In this document: piece after piece, positions 1 to 12,825 of the stretch
How positions within the stretch are numbered: position 1 is the first letter of the stretch
How the letters are laid out: the number at the start of each line of letters is the position of its first letter
From: Folioceros fuciformis
Taxonomy: Eukaryota; Anthocerotophyta; Anthocerotopsida; Anthocerotales
Length of the DNA stretch: 64,000 nt
Reading direction: 5' to 3'
Assembly (NCBI GenBank): GCA_049999805.1
Contig: JBNGIO010005395.1
Coordinates: forward strand, 29,802 to 93,801
Notes under the pieces: generated by a model
Told to the model about the DNA's origin: nothing
What the model saw: the letters and a program-made list of their open reading frames with translations, nothing else
Databases searched by the model: none
Made by a program: the position numbers and the translations under genes

Positions 1-2665
1 GGGCTGCAGGGAACTGGCATCCAATGATTTCTCGAGTTCAGCCAGCAGTGCTGGTCTCAATTGACCGAACACAGACGCTGACATGGTGAGAACGTAACTG
101 AGATTGTGTAGTAACATATCCTGGTCCACAAGAAAACACACAGCTCAAACCAACATCTGAGCCTGCTATTGTGGAAGAGCCTTGGAGTCCTATCCAGAAA
201 GGGTAACCTCTGCATGCAGATCATGATGCATACCTCACAAAAGCTCCGCAGCTTCTCTGCTTCAAGCGCCTCAGCAATTTCGAAGACATGCAATGCGTTC
301 TTTGGTTCAACTATAGACTCGATGATAACTTCTTGGCACAATTCCTTAAGGCTAGGCACGACTGAAGCCACCTTTTTCACCGGAGACTCTGGCAAGAACT
401 CAAACTCTTCGGAGACTTCTGTATCCTCACCACTTTCTTCACCTGCTTGATGGACGCTCTTGACTTCAAGCGTCGGCTCAGGCGGATAAACAGGGACAAA
501 CAATGATGCTACGACGAGTGAATGATTTTCACCCACTGACAAGGTTGTGGCATGCTTGATTCCATGCACACGCATTGGCGCAGGTGGACTTTCCCCTTTA
601 CTGTCCTCTCCATCCCAGATGAAAACGCTGCCATCCCCAGTAACCACAGACGTCCTGTACTTGCCAGCTGCAATTGCAACAGCTTGATGTCCAGACATAG
701 CGAACAGCTGCCACATCAGCATAGGAATATTAGCTTCAAGACAAACCACAGGACTCCTCGACCACTAGTACCTTTCGAATAGTTCAAGTAACTTGCGTAC
801 CTGATGACTTTTGAGATTTTGATCTCCCGAAGACCAATAGAAAACTGTGCCATCTTCAGATATAGCTGATGTATGCGTCGTTCCTGCTGCTATGGAAACT
901 ACATGCAGTCGCTCTACACGATGAAACTTCAGAGGTATAAGACCACTTTTCTTAGTGTTGCGGGTGATTTGTACGCGCCTGGGTGTAACCATCTTGTAGC
1001 CCCATGTGTACACCTACACAAGATTCTGCATCTCAGTTTGACTTGGTGGGTGCCATACTACTAACAAGCTCACCAGAAAAAGTAAAGTAACACTTACTTC
1101 CCCTTCACTTCCAAGAACAACAGTATGATACTTCGAAGCAGAAATGGACGTCATCGTTTTCCCCTTCAAATAGTCCACACATCGAGGGGCACAATTATAG
1201 GAAGAATTTGACGTCCCATATCCTAATTGCCCTTCAGTGTTGCAGCCCCAAGTCCACACCTCCCCGGTTTCGGTCACAACTGCACTATGCTTGTTAGCGG
1301 CGGCCACTTTCACCACCCTCGCTTTCAGTGTGCTGACTCGTCGAGGCGTTGGCTGTGTGTCCACAGCAGGATAGCCAAGTTGACCCTCTGCAACCAAGGA
1401 GAAGTGAGCGTTAGCAAGCAAGAACAGGACAACGTAGTGAACCGGAAGAAACAACCATCACATTAAAGCTACACCTCGGTTCGATCCCCAAGTATAGACT
1501 TCCCCGTTGTCGGTAGCTACGATCGTATGATGCTTCGCTGCAGCTATGGCAGTAACGCAGCGCGCACCCAGCCCACTGATTACGTGCTGAGGAGTGATGA
1601 CCGCCATTTGCCCACTTCACACACACAACCTTCAAAATGTCAGCAAAACGGTAGAGACGGTACGAAATCTGGCGTGATGTCCTTGTCACAGTTTGTGTTC
1701 TCTTCCCTTAAAACCCACGGTTGAGTGGTACCTGTGGATGTCAAAATCCGGGTGCCCCAACCGACCACCTCTCCCAAAGCCCCAGGAATAAACGTCTCCA
1801 CTGGCAGTGAGAGCAACAGAGTGGAATTTGGCCGCCGCCACAGACTTCACATCTAGTCCTCCTAACGTATCCACTTTGAACGGCTTTCTCTGAATCCCAG
1901 ACGTGCCCGTCCCAAGCTGATAATTGAATCCATTCCCCCAACTGTACACTTCAGTGGCACTCTCTGAAGCAGCAGCACAGGCGTTGATGGTTAAGCACAA
2001 GACCACCAGCGACCACAAACACAGATTCCCAACCACCACTAATTCTATGGATGTAAAGGAAGAAAGGGTAAGGTCAATCATCCCATACCTCCACCCTTGG
2101 ATCCTTTAATACTCTGCTGAACAGGACCTGAAACCATGTCCACGGGGACCCGCCCCTTAGTATCCTCTACAGTAAAAGAAGCTCCAGCTTCGATCAAGAC
2201 TCCCGACACAGCCAGGTGTCCAAAGTGGAAAGCCCTGTGCAGGCTTGTCCAACCAGATTCTCCATCCTGAGATGAGAAGATGCGGGAAATCTCGAAGTCA
2301 GCGAAGAGATCGGAGACATGCAAGGCTATCCACCTTCGGCCAAAATTGCTACAGAGAGACAAACAGGATGAAAGAGCCTCTGGCTCGAGAGGCAATCAGC
2401 GCACCCTGGCATCTGGATTGGCGCCGGCAGCAAGTAACCTTTTAACAATAGGGACGTGGTTCCTCCACACTGCAATATGAAGCGCGGTGGAACCGAAAGA
2501 ATTTCTCGCATCAACACTGCCATTCATCCTCTTCAATGCTGCCAGAGCCACCTCCACATCGTGGACTGAGCCATCTCTGGCAGCTGCCAGGAGCTCCTTG
2601 GACGGGGTTCGGCTCCTGGAACTCCCATGCTTGGACGGCGTACCAACAACAGCTGAGGTCTCCAT
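1..2665 (-). CDS. Ankyrin-RCC1 repeat protein, IBTK-like (5' part; gene runs off the left edge)
   Basis: Plant homologue of inhibitor of Bruton tyrosine kinase, a protein with N-terminal ankyrin repeats, an RCC1 propeller and, further on, BTB domains. The ATG at 2665 opens a peptide starting METSAVVGTPSKHG. Ankyrin repeats follow, with NSFGSTALHIAVWRNHVPIV across 2600-2440 and GWTSLHRAFHFGHLAVSGVL in the next exon after an intron at about 2404-2269. RCC1 blades then run down to about position 500, recognisable by repeated VYSWG, VWTWG, VYTWG and VFIWDG strands, each preceded by a HSAVVT-like strand. The part at 500-1 is acidic then helical, as in the linker before the BTB domains. The BTB domains are outside the window. 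At least seven exons are needed and several splice sites were set by eye. In animals IBTK acts as a cullin-3 adaptor; the plant role is not established from this sequence. Confidence 0.85.
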
Positions 2666-3867
2666 TTCCAATGCAAAGCCTGAGCTCACTACTGGCGCAG
2701 CTCAGATCACGAAACCCCACCCTGAACCCAACCGACACAAACCCGAGCTCTCCCTGAGCTGCGCTGCTGCCGTCACCTCACCCCGATCTCGTCAGCTCAC
2801 AATCCCGTGTTACGCCGATGCACTACCACATCCGTCTTCATCCACCTCTCCGCCCAAGTAACAAGTCAGCACCAGCAGCCACTGGCACGACCCCATGAAC
2901 CTCCCCGGACACACTACATTCCCCAAAAAGGAGCAGCTACTGCGACTCCACGGAATTAACAGGAGCATTAGCTCAATCTTTCAAGTCTCCCACACCAATT
3001 TCGGTCTGGGCAACATCGCACGCTGGACGCAGGCCACGATTCTGCATCCCCCCGGCACACCCCACACCACGGCCGAACGAGCGTCAGAACCCTAGACTCC
3101 GGCAACCGAACTCGACCCAAACACGCACACGCAGCGCGTGACCCCGCTCCACCTTGCAGATCCAAAAATCCACTCCACCAGCTCCACCACGGACCCCGCA
3201 GCCGGCACCGTGACTCCCGATTCGCGATCAAGAACAGCACAGGAAGCAAAGCCGGCGCTTCCAGCTCCGAGTCGCACCGGCAGAGATGGACGCTGATTCC
3301 CGTGCGGGGCAAGACTGCGAAAGGGAGAGGAACGTGGGGAAAGGGCCTTTCCTTATCTAGAGGCAATCAGAGTGCTAAAGGCAAGCACCTCGGCACCTTG
3401 CCAAAGGAATATCACTCCAAGACCGCACCTTCCTACTGCCACAGTCGCATATTACTTCTACATACTACTGTCCTGTCCGTCCACGACCACGTGGCCTCTC
3501 TTGCTCTTCAACTGACTTGGCTTCGTCACGTCATTGCCTCATTGCCTCTCCTCCACACGACACGTTCCTACCTGCCGTTTTTTGCACTCAAAAACCACGA
3601 ACTTCTTCCATCTCCTCCCACAGTTTTTCTCTTTCCGCGTTTGCATTTTTTTTAATTATGATATTTTAAACACAGCCGAATCCACTCACCCACGCATGGC
3701 AAACACCATACCCAAAAGCCACCAAGAAAAACAAAATAATTCAAAAATTAAAGTAGTCTACCAAAGTATCTCCAACAACCAACTATTATGCAACATTTAA
3801 CCAAATATCATCCTGTTAACTTGAGTAAAGATTAATTTTTATACAAACAAGAAATCTAAAATTCAAA
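2666..3867. other. Intergenic: 5' flank of the IBTK-like gene
   Basis: I see no gene here. Short open frames exist on both strands but none resembles a known protein or shows splice logic. Composition changes from moderately GC-rich to strongly AT-rich at about 3640, next to a T-rich run. The right half is also downstream of the unknown gene that ends at 3868. Confidence 0.6.
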
Positions 3868-6174
3868 CTAAACTATTGGAATCTCCTTAACTTTAAAAGA
3901 CGTGCCTCCTGATATGTTGTCTAGCATGTTTGTGGGATGAGGAGTTTGGAATGCAAAAAGGTGGATTTGATACCTTCTAATTTGTTTCAGCATTAATTTG
4001 GAAAGAGGTAACCACGTCGGAACTAAAGATGTTGGGACCACGAATCCATTGAAAAGAGATGCATCGCAAATTTGAAGAGACTTCTTAATATGAACTAAAG
4101 CACGACCGGTCTCAAGTGAGTTGAGCGACACACAGTTTTCGATGCACGATCGAAGTAAATCAAAATACTCCGTGCATCCAAAGATGCCTCCGGACTGCAA
4201 ACCAGAATGACGAGACATGAGAATATAAATTTATTTATCGAATAAGGATGTAGATTTGTGGGCATTACCTCCACCACTTGTCGGATTTTGTTGAGTATAA
4301 ACAGCTCTTTATCGCTTGGCTCTCTTTGATTTGAGAACGACATATCTATCAACTCTTCATACCATCTATGTTTTTCTAACGCTTTTCGAAAAGTTTCACC
4401 CTTTCGAGGACTAGCGGGCCCCCACTCTGCGTTTCGAGCGGAAATAGAACCCTGTCGAAAATTGTTCTGCTGTTAGATTATGATGTATCGTTGAATTGTA
4501 ATTTTAACATGTTCATTAGTCGTGCAAGCAAGAAAGGGTTTAAAAACTTACATTCAAAGTGGAGTAACGGTGGGAGTATGTGTAATATCGAACTATGTTC
4601 AACGATTTGAGTTCGTGGAGAAGATGCAAGTTAAGTGTGTTTTGTACAGATGTTGTGTCTGTTTGTCTGTTTAAAATAATACCAAGTTGCTCTAGGCTGC
4701 TATCCTCACATGCTTTAGAAGGCATGTCATTAAATGATCTATGAGTGATGAAGCCTTGTGATAATATTTTAGCTGCTAATTTATCTCTTTCTGAGGGCCA
4801 TGAATAAACCTCTGATAAGTGATGTTCGGAGGAAGTAGATCTGAGGTAAAACAAATTTTAATATGAATATGAGGGTGTTGAAATGAGCATTTGTGTTCTT
4901 TCTCTCCTATAACACATCCATTTATAAGAAGGAGGCTTACCTGGTTGATGTGGATGTTGTTGGTCCTCGAGCACTACCTGCTTCTTTGTAACGTGCTAAG
5001 ATGTTAGCATTAGCTTCTAAGTGTTGAGCATTACTATAGCCAGAAAGAATACTAAGTCGTAATGGTGGAATGTATGGTCTGTTTCCTTTTTTATTTTCCA
5101 CTTTCATCTTCTTCTTTCCTTTCTGCATGTCTTGAGGGTGTGACCTTATTCCTGCTAAAAAATACTGACCATTCCTGCATTTAACTGGTTGTTCCACAAA
5201 TATACAATCAGATTATTTAAATATTTTATTTATAATTATATGTAATATCAATTTTATTTATTCAATATTTTATATCTTTGGAGTAGATGGGACTTTCCAT
5301 CTTTTTTTCAATCATAGAAAATACACTCTTTACACCTATGAGAATAGAAGGTGTTACTATCTAGAATGTGTTTATGTGAGATTACCAATGTTCAATATAA
5401 TAGTAAGCAACAACACTCTCCATGGAAGTTAGTGTGATTGTAGCACAATTTTTGTTCAAACATACCTGACATTTTTAAGTCGTTCTTGAGATTTTAAGAT
5501 TTCATGGTTGAGAGCATTGAATCCACTAGAAGCATGAGCACCAAGTGCATTGAAAGGTGCACCACACCAACGTTCCCCATTCCAATAGCTTCCTTTGAAT
5601 CTCATAGGTAAGACTATAGCTTGTTTTGGAGCTTCTGTTACATCTTCCAATTCCATCCAAGGTTTTGCAACTTGTAGATACTCTGGAGAAGGTTTATAGA
5701 ATTGATACTTTTTGGGTAGTCGTGATCGATCCCTTCTCAAATCAGGTGTGCCTTTAGTGTCAACATAAAGCTTGAGTTAAGGTTTACTTTGAGATCAAAC
5801 AACAAGGTACATGAATGCGAGACAATTTTGATATGGGATGATGCATCGTTACCTAAAGGTCGATATGGAGCTACTCTGGCAGAACATAATCCTTTCTCTT
5901 TGAGATGGGGTAGTTGTAGTTGGTGTTCTATGTTAGGGACTGACCATTCGTCATTTCGAGGTATGTACCCATATTCTTGTGCAGCATATTGTATCCATGC
6001 TTCTGTTAACAACGGGTTTCCATCTAAGCCTGATATAAGCCCATGATCTGAGGTTGAGTCACTGGAAGATGCTGCTGTGGACAAAGCTCGTTCATCCAAG
6101 CTCGTTGTTACTTTACTCTTTGGATTTCTTTGATATGAGTCAAGATGAACAAGACCTTCTGCAATTTCTTCCAT
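3868..6174 (-). CDS. Unrecognised six-exon gene with PPR-like C-terminal segment
   Basis: I do not recognise this protein. Six exons join in frame on canonical GT-AG sites: 6174-5853, 5751-5466, 5174-4941, 4840-4552, 4451-4269 and 4194-3868. The ATG at 6174 is the first in frame. The N-terminal part holds GNPLLTEAWIQYAAQEYGY. The second exon is rich in Trp, Lys and Pro (FKGSYWNGERWCGAPFNALG). Exon 3 has a Lys-rich stretch. Exon 5 is basic (ETFRKALEKHRWYEELIDM). The last exon begins with a stretch resembling a PPR or helical hairpin (EYFDLLRSCIENCVSLNSLE), then degenerates into unremarkable sequence before the stop. Arabidopsis MEF8-type proteins have comparable short PPR tracts, but that is a weak resemblance. 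The gene lies in AT-rich DNA and is transcribed away from the kinesin gene. The 3' end could instead continue through an exon I did not find. Confidence 0.5.
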
Positions 6175-6783
6175 TGTTTGGAAAGTTCTTTTTTTATTTT
6201 GATGTTATTTGCTTGGTTTTGCCCATTCCAGCCCAAGATTGGCTATGGGAGCCTTGAGTGCGATGTAGGGGAAGAAGGAAGAGGCAGATTTGTGTAGGAG
6301 GAGGAAGGAAACGTGGTGGGTGGCCTGCACTTGGAGGGACGTTTTTTAGGGATTTGACGCCGAAACTGTGAGTCGAATTGATTTGTGTTATGTAGAGTAG
6401 TACCTAGCCCGAAATGCAAATCCGGTGTGGTTGTACCGGAGAGAAAAAGGTGGGCGGTTGGCACCCCATCTAGGCTGGGTCCTGGATCCTGGTGTCCCGG
6501 AGCGGGGAGCTTCAACTGCCGCTTTCAGGGGTGAGGGACACTCCGTGTTCACGGTAACCACACGATCGACGCTCCGGGTCCGGTTGGCCGTCCGCCCAAA
6601 GGCTCTGAGGGTGCCTAGAATTGTGCGATCCATAGCCGGCCCTGCAGCAAGCTCGGAACGCAGTGCAGGCTCAGCAAGGCCAGTTGGTGGGAGAGGGAGG
6701 GGCAGCTGGAGAGGACAGCCCGGGAGAATGGCGTGGGAGGGAGATGCGGTAGAGCATGGTGGGGCAGGCCGCAGGAGTGTGGC
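6175..6783. promoter_or_regulatory. Divergent intergenic region between unknown gene and kinesin-2
   Basis: About 610 bp separate two head-to-head start codons, so both promoters must lie here or in the 5' UTRs. Composition steps from AT-rich (left, about 6175-6230) to GC-rich (right). No TATA box or other element is clear enough to name. Confidence 0.35.
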
Positions 6784-9700
6784 ATGAAGGAATCGCAGGT
6801 GCGGGTTTCGGTAATCGGGCGTTTGCCGCAGATGAGCGAGGCGAGGCGGGAGCGGGTGCAGGTGGTGGTTCGCTGCCGCCCGCTCTCGGACCGGGAGATC
6901 GCCGACGGTCGGCAGAGCTGCGTGCACGTAGACCCCCACCGATGCACGGTGCAAGTTCGGGGTGGGCGGCCCGGGGAGCAGACCACCAAGCTCTTCACCT
7001 TCGACAGGACGTACGACCCTTCCTGCACGCAGCGCCAGCTTTACGACGATGTTGCACACCCCATTGTGCACAGTGTCATGTGCGGATACAACGGCACGGT
7101 GTTGGCCTACGGCCAGACTGCTTCTGGGAAGACCTTCACCATGGAAGGCTTGGAAGATCCATCCGGTAAGCCTGTGATTAGGGTTGCCATGGCTGAAGCA
7201 TGCATGCCGCTCATGGCTGCGGCATCGTGTGCAGAGATGCAAGGCATCATTCCGAATGCGTTTGAGGACATCTTTGCGCATATACAGCAGAGTCAGAGCT
7301 CAGATCACTTCCTAGTTCGGGCTTCGTATCTGGAGATCTACAATGAGGAGATTCGGGATTTGTTAGCTCCGGCAGGCACACATTCCAAGTTGGAGCTGAA
7401 GGAGAGCGCGGATGCTGGAGTGTACGTGAAGCACCTCACTTCTCTCACTGTGCACAGCGTGCCTGACATCCGTCGCCTTCTGATGGTTTCATATCTACTC
7501 CATCCCATCTTCTCCTGGTTGAGGAGGGCAGAAAGGGAGTCCAGCACTGTAGCTCTACAAAAACGTGCAATTAGGAGGTAGATGCATTCTGGCTGCTAGA
7601 GTGTCAGCGAACCCCCGGGCCCTTTCGTCTTCTCAAGGTGGACCTTTGTTGTTGGATGGAAAGAACCTCGTTTCGTTTTAGGGAATGCGGAGTGTGAGAA
7701 TTGCTACTACCCGGAGTTAGATGTTTGCATGGGGCAGGATGATAGGCAACCCAAGTCACTCTGTTTCATTGGAAGTTGCTGCTTGATGACTGCAGCCTTC
7801 TTAAATCACTGTTTCCTGCTTCAGGTGGGCAAGAAAAACAGGTCGGTTGGAGCAACGTTGATGAACCAAGATTCGTCTCGTTCACATTCAATATTCTCCG
7901 TCACTGTGGAGGCCAGTGCACGCCCTACGTCTGATTTGGATGGAGCGATGCATATTCGTGTTGGAAAGCTGAATCTTGTAAGTCCTGTCACGCTCTTCGA
8001 TTTTGCCCAGGTTTTGGACCCCCTTGGATGCTGACTGTCGAGGTAACGAAGCAGGTTGATCTGGCTGGGAGCGAGAGGTTGAACAAGACTGGAGCAACAG
8101 GGGAGAGGTTTAGAGAGCTGACCAATATTAATTGGTCTCTTTCAGCCTTAGGGAATGTCATTTCAGCTTTGGTGGATGGCAAAAGCTCTCATATTCCTTA
8201 CAGAGACTCCAAGTTGACCAGATTGCTTCAGGACTCACTTGGTGGAAACACCAGAACTGTCATGATAGCAAATATCGGCCCTGCTGATTACAACTATGAG
8301 GAGTCCATCAGTACGTTAAGATATGCTAATCGGGCCAAGAGCATAAAGAATAAGCCACGCATCAACGAAGATCCTAAAGATGCCATCCTTCGGGAATTCC
8401 AGGAGGAAATTGCGAGGTCTGGTCTCGTAAATCTAGTACATCACTGCGTTTTCTGCAGAGCACAAGAGGACAGCTGAGTGGCTAGGTTGTTGAGGTGATG
8501 ATTGGCACTTTAGGCATGCCTGTATGATGATGTTCTACATGATGTACACAGGCTTAAAGCACAGTTGGAGGCCACCAGCAGTGCGGGCGACGAAGCAGCA
8601 GCTGGTCAGGCCCTCCCCACGGAACGTGATAGTGCTGTAAGCCCTGAGCTTCTACAGCAAATCAAGGAGCAGATGCGCCGTGATATAGAACTCGAGACCT
8701 GCCTACGACAATCCATGAGTGAACAAGCAATGGCCTGCATCAAGGCTGACCTAGAGCGTAAGGCAAGACTACTTGAACCCAGGGTTCTTCATATGCTACA
8801 TGAACTGATGTCTCTTTGGTCGAGCTGTTTGGTATCGGAAGCGATTCAAATAAGTCATGAGCTAGTCATTTGCCTGATGAAATGGGTGTGCGATTGGCTG
8901 TGATATGGACTCTATTGCTGTTGTGTTGTATCGAATTGTCCTCTGACGTGGTTTCTCTCCTCTATCTCATCCTACTTCCATTTTCTGGCTTGCTGGTGCT
9001 GACTTTTTCTGATTGGTTCGGTTCCTGTCACTTTGTTGTCCAATCTTTCACATCACCATCCCGCTCCCTCCTTCTTCCTGTTCCTTCACTTTTACAACTG
9101 CTTCTCCTGGGTGATCTGAAAGACAGATGATGGCTCGCATTGGTGCAATAATACCGACCTTTTTGCTGAATGCTAGTCCTGGCAGAAGCATCCACACATG
9201 CCACAGATGCTCCGCAGCAGGCTCTTGTTGTACACTGTCAAGAGCTGCTGCACCGCCTCTATTGGAACAGCAAAGTCTTGCACAGCCTGGAAAAGAGCAT
9301 ACAGCTCGATTCTCAGCTGCTGCGGCCGCTTTGCATGCTTTAGAACTGTCACTCCTGTGTGAAGATGACTCCGATTTTGTCCGACAAGGCCAGGAAGCCC
9401 TAGCAACAGCTTGCCTTTGTTTCTCTAAAGCTTCTGTTGCTGCTGCCCTTCCTGGTTCCCAGGTCAGCAGGGTTGGGACTAGGGAAGAGAGAAGAGTAGA
9501 TCCCTCCACAGCCAAAATTACTGAAGATAGTATCAGCAGAGATGAAGGTCCAGAACAGGAGAATTATCTTCCTGACACTCGGCCCCAGCCCGTCTCTGCT
9601 TTGGTGGGCCAATTGCTCGAAGCGATGGAAGCACATGTTCAGAGGAAGACTGAGGGTAACAGCATGGCATATACGAGGGGACTCGTGAGAGAGACTGAGG

Positions 9701-12218
9701 ATACTGTTTCCCTCCCCTTTTCCACGTGCAACTCCCTTCTCGCCCTCCTCTCCCCTTTCCAGTCCTCTACTTCCTCTCTCCCTCCTTTCGTTGTTGCGCA
9801 GGAGCCCGAGCTTTCAGGTCAAACTTCGCCACATTTCGCAAGCGATAAGGCAATGCATATGTATGCGCACTTATATCCCTATGCGGGTTTCTTCGTAGAC
9901 GGGGTCACAGATGCTGGCATCCAGGTCGAAACATTGAAAAGTCCCACCTCGGATAAGGAATCACAAGTTGATGGCAATCAACCGGAATACTCTTCGTCTC
10001 CTAATGCCTGCACATTTTCAGGAGACGACGAGCAGATCAGATATAGCTCTGTGATATCGACTGTCGATGCTTCCTGTCCAGGAACTTATTTCCAGCATTC
10101 TAATGCCGTTCAGTTTAGCAACAGTGATCCTCACTTCTCAGGGTGCTTTTCCGCGCAGTACGGTGCAACGATTTCTGAGAGGGATGTACTTGAGATGTTA
10201 AGGGACATGCAGTGTGAAGGAAACTTGTCAGGAGCTTCTATGCCAGCCAAATTCATTTTTGATGACGGAGATCCTTGTCTGAATTTAGATGGGTTACCCC
10301 TGGGCGACCGAAACATGTTTTTCAGACGAGCTTCTCGCATAGAAACGATGCTGAATGTCAGCCCGCTTGAGATGCGTCAGCAGTTGCATATCCACCTGCG
10401 GATGTAGCATCAGGGGTTTTCCTTTCATGTCACATTTAAGCTGTTAAGATAGTCTGAACATAGGACTCACAGGCCAGGACAGTGACAGGAGAACTTGGAC
10501 AATTTGTTTTTTAACGATCGGTTATGTCACTGTCATTCATGAATTATGAAAGAATATATCATGCCTTATTGTTTTAACTTTTCTGCTGTTTCTGCAACAA
10601 AATTTGGCAAGTTGCATGTGTACTGATCTTGTGAGTCCGAAGTGGTTGTTGGCGTTGTTGCTGATTGGTTTTCCAGTGACTTTGTCGTCCCTTGCTAATG
10701 ACGTAGAGGTACCTAGCGTCCTCTGCACCTGATGATGATGAGGGCATGGGGACGTATGAAGGATTGCAGGCTCAACTGGAGATAGAAGCCTTGAAAGCAG
10801 AAAAGGAAAGAACAGAAGATGAAAAGCACAGGATATCTGGGCTCCTCCAACAGCAGCACAAGGAACTGCAGTCGCACTACCAGGTAACTATATGCTTTGT
10901 GCAAAGCGAGCCTCTTCTACACGCTAGAACATGACAGCGAAATGAACAGAACACAACGCTTCCCAGGCTTTGGCCAAAGAGAAAGAGGATAGGGACCTGT
11001 TAACGATCAAGCTCAAGGCCCTAGAAGAGAAACTAGTCCATGGAGAAGCCACAGACAATGCGAAGTTGATGGAGAAGGCCAGGCAACAGGAGCAAGAGCT
11101 TGCTCTTCGTGAGCAGCAGCTTCAGGAGCAGCAATACCGTGACGAAGAACGACGGAGAAAGATAGCGGAACTAGAAGTAAGGTCTCTCTTCAGAGGCAAT
11201 CCAGTGTGGTCAAAAGGCAGCATTACGATTTTGGTTGTGACAGGCGCCTGCTTATGTGCTGTGGCCCACTCATCTGAACATTCAGCAGACGTGAAACTGT
11301 AGGAAGCGCAGCTCATGGCTGAGGAGAAATGTAGCACCATGGAAGAGGACGTGGAAGTAAAAACCCGGAAGCTACGGAAGCTGATGGCACGCTACCTCCA
11401 AAGCAAGCAGGAAGTTTCAACTCTCCGAACAGAACTGCAAGACACGATTCATGAGTTCCAGCGAGAGAGGACAGATCTGTTTTTGTCACTGCGGTCTTTA
11501 GACCAGCAGCTCCAACTTAAGACTTTCATCATCGAGGTTATCACATAATTTGCAACCTCACCTCGCCCCTTTCCAGGTGTTCTTTTCATTTCTAATCTAT
11601 CACCGCAAAAAACTCTCCACTGCTGTTACACAATGTGAATGACCGCAGAACTTCATCCCAGTCGACGAAGTCCAAAAGATTACCAGACGAGTACACTGGG
11701 ACGAGGAATCGGAGTCGTGGGTATTACACAGTATGTTATTGTCCATGCCATCTCCGACCGGATCAAGATCTTTCCTTACAGATGGCGTCAACCTCAAGCA
11801 GCCCCTGCAGCGACCCCCTTCGGCCACAGGAAGAAGCAGGCCCATCTGCCGCCAAGCTGCTGAAGCCATTTCGAAGGGCGACAGAGATCCTCGCTACTTG
11901 TAAGCCACGTTGCCCTTCAGCTTCACTGAGCGGGCAAAGCATGTGACACTCCTGGCCTGAGCCGTAAGCATCTAATGCTACAGGGTGGACAACATTTTGA
12001 AGTTGGAGCTAGACATGCCAGAGAGATCCACATACGACTACGATAACGCTGAAGACAGAGCAAGGGCAGAGGCAGATGCTGCCCTCGTGCTCAGCGCGTT
12101 CGATGACGATGGGCCGTATTTCTCGTACGAGTCCACCACACCTCCTGTTCGTCCGAAGTCCGCCCGCAGCAGGCATCATCCCCGACCCAGGACTGCTGGT
12201 GGATACCCAGGCAGGTAG
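6784..12218 (+). CDS. Kinesin-2 motor subunit (KIF3B type)
   Basis: Plus-end-directed microtubule motor; kinesin-2 drives anterograde intraflagellar transport in ciliated cells. The motor domain is spread over exons 6784-7165, 7235-7485, 7825-7977, 8054-8416 and one from 8552. It shows the P-loop [13 protein letters not shown], switch [12 protein letters not shown], switch II (VDLAGSER across a splice) and the kinesin-2 neck [20 protein letters not shown]. The stalk exons 10709-10883, 10967-11176 and 11303-11536 are coiled coil. The tail exons 11649-11899 and 11984-12218 carry [15 protein letters not shown] and [15 protein letters not shown], all hallmarks of KIF3B. A second ATG at 6832 is an equally good start. 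The odd part is 8757-10403, a long open frame giving several hundred extra residues between neck and stalk; it joins the next exon in frame at 10403/10709. The splice into it is unresolved. Identity as kinesin-2 is firm; the middle of the model is not. Confidence 0.88.
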
Positions 12219-12825
12219 GCCTTGGTCCCTTCAAAATGAAGACCCGGGCTCGAATTGTGACAGTGCGGGCATATCCACGAACAGGTGTTTAATGTCCTCC
12301 TCCCGATCTTTTTACTTTAGAGCAACTCTGTTCTTTGGTACGTCTCTCTTTAGTGCGAGTTGCCCTTCAAACAAAATTGTTACAATTTCTATAAGCCAGT
12401 TCTTCAGTTCATAGAAGATCACCGTCTTGCCAGACCCAAGACTCACAATTTTAGGGCACCTATGCCATTCTCCTGCCGCAAACACTCCACTCAGTAGTAA
12501 ACCAACCATCCGAGAATACCCAATCACCGCAGATGATTCAACTCGTTCCATACGATCCACAGTCGCATCTTGCAAAACCTTAGCTACTTTGCAAGAAGGA
12601 CGTACGGAATCACAAATCAAAATCCCCCTCACACTTCTCGCAAGGATTTCCTCCTGCGATGCTAGACAGTTTCCGGCACAACTGACGTCACGACGATGCT
12701 TCGTCACCGTACGCAAACTTGCCACAACCCTACTTCAGCATCTACGCGCACTGCAAGGGCAAAGAGGTCCGGGGGACCGCCCAACCCTGAAGCTAAAAGT
12801 CACAGGAAATAATGACCTACACATG
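12219..12825. other. Intergenic: downstream of kinesin-2
   Basis: About 600 bp after the kinesin stop codon. No gene, clear polyadenylation signal or repeat was recognised; it is presumably 3' UTR and spacer before the tandem array. Confidence 0.5.

Noticed and set aside
9186-9345. Second coding-like frame inside the kinesin middle segment
   Set aside because: It joins the upstream exon in phase but runs into a stop near 9344 with no good donor before it, so it was not used as a separate exon; recorded as an ambiguity instead.
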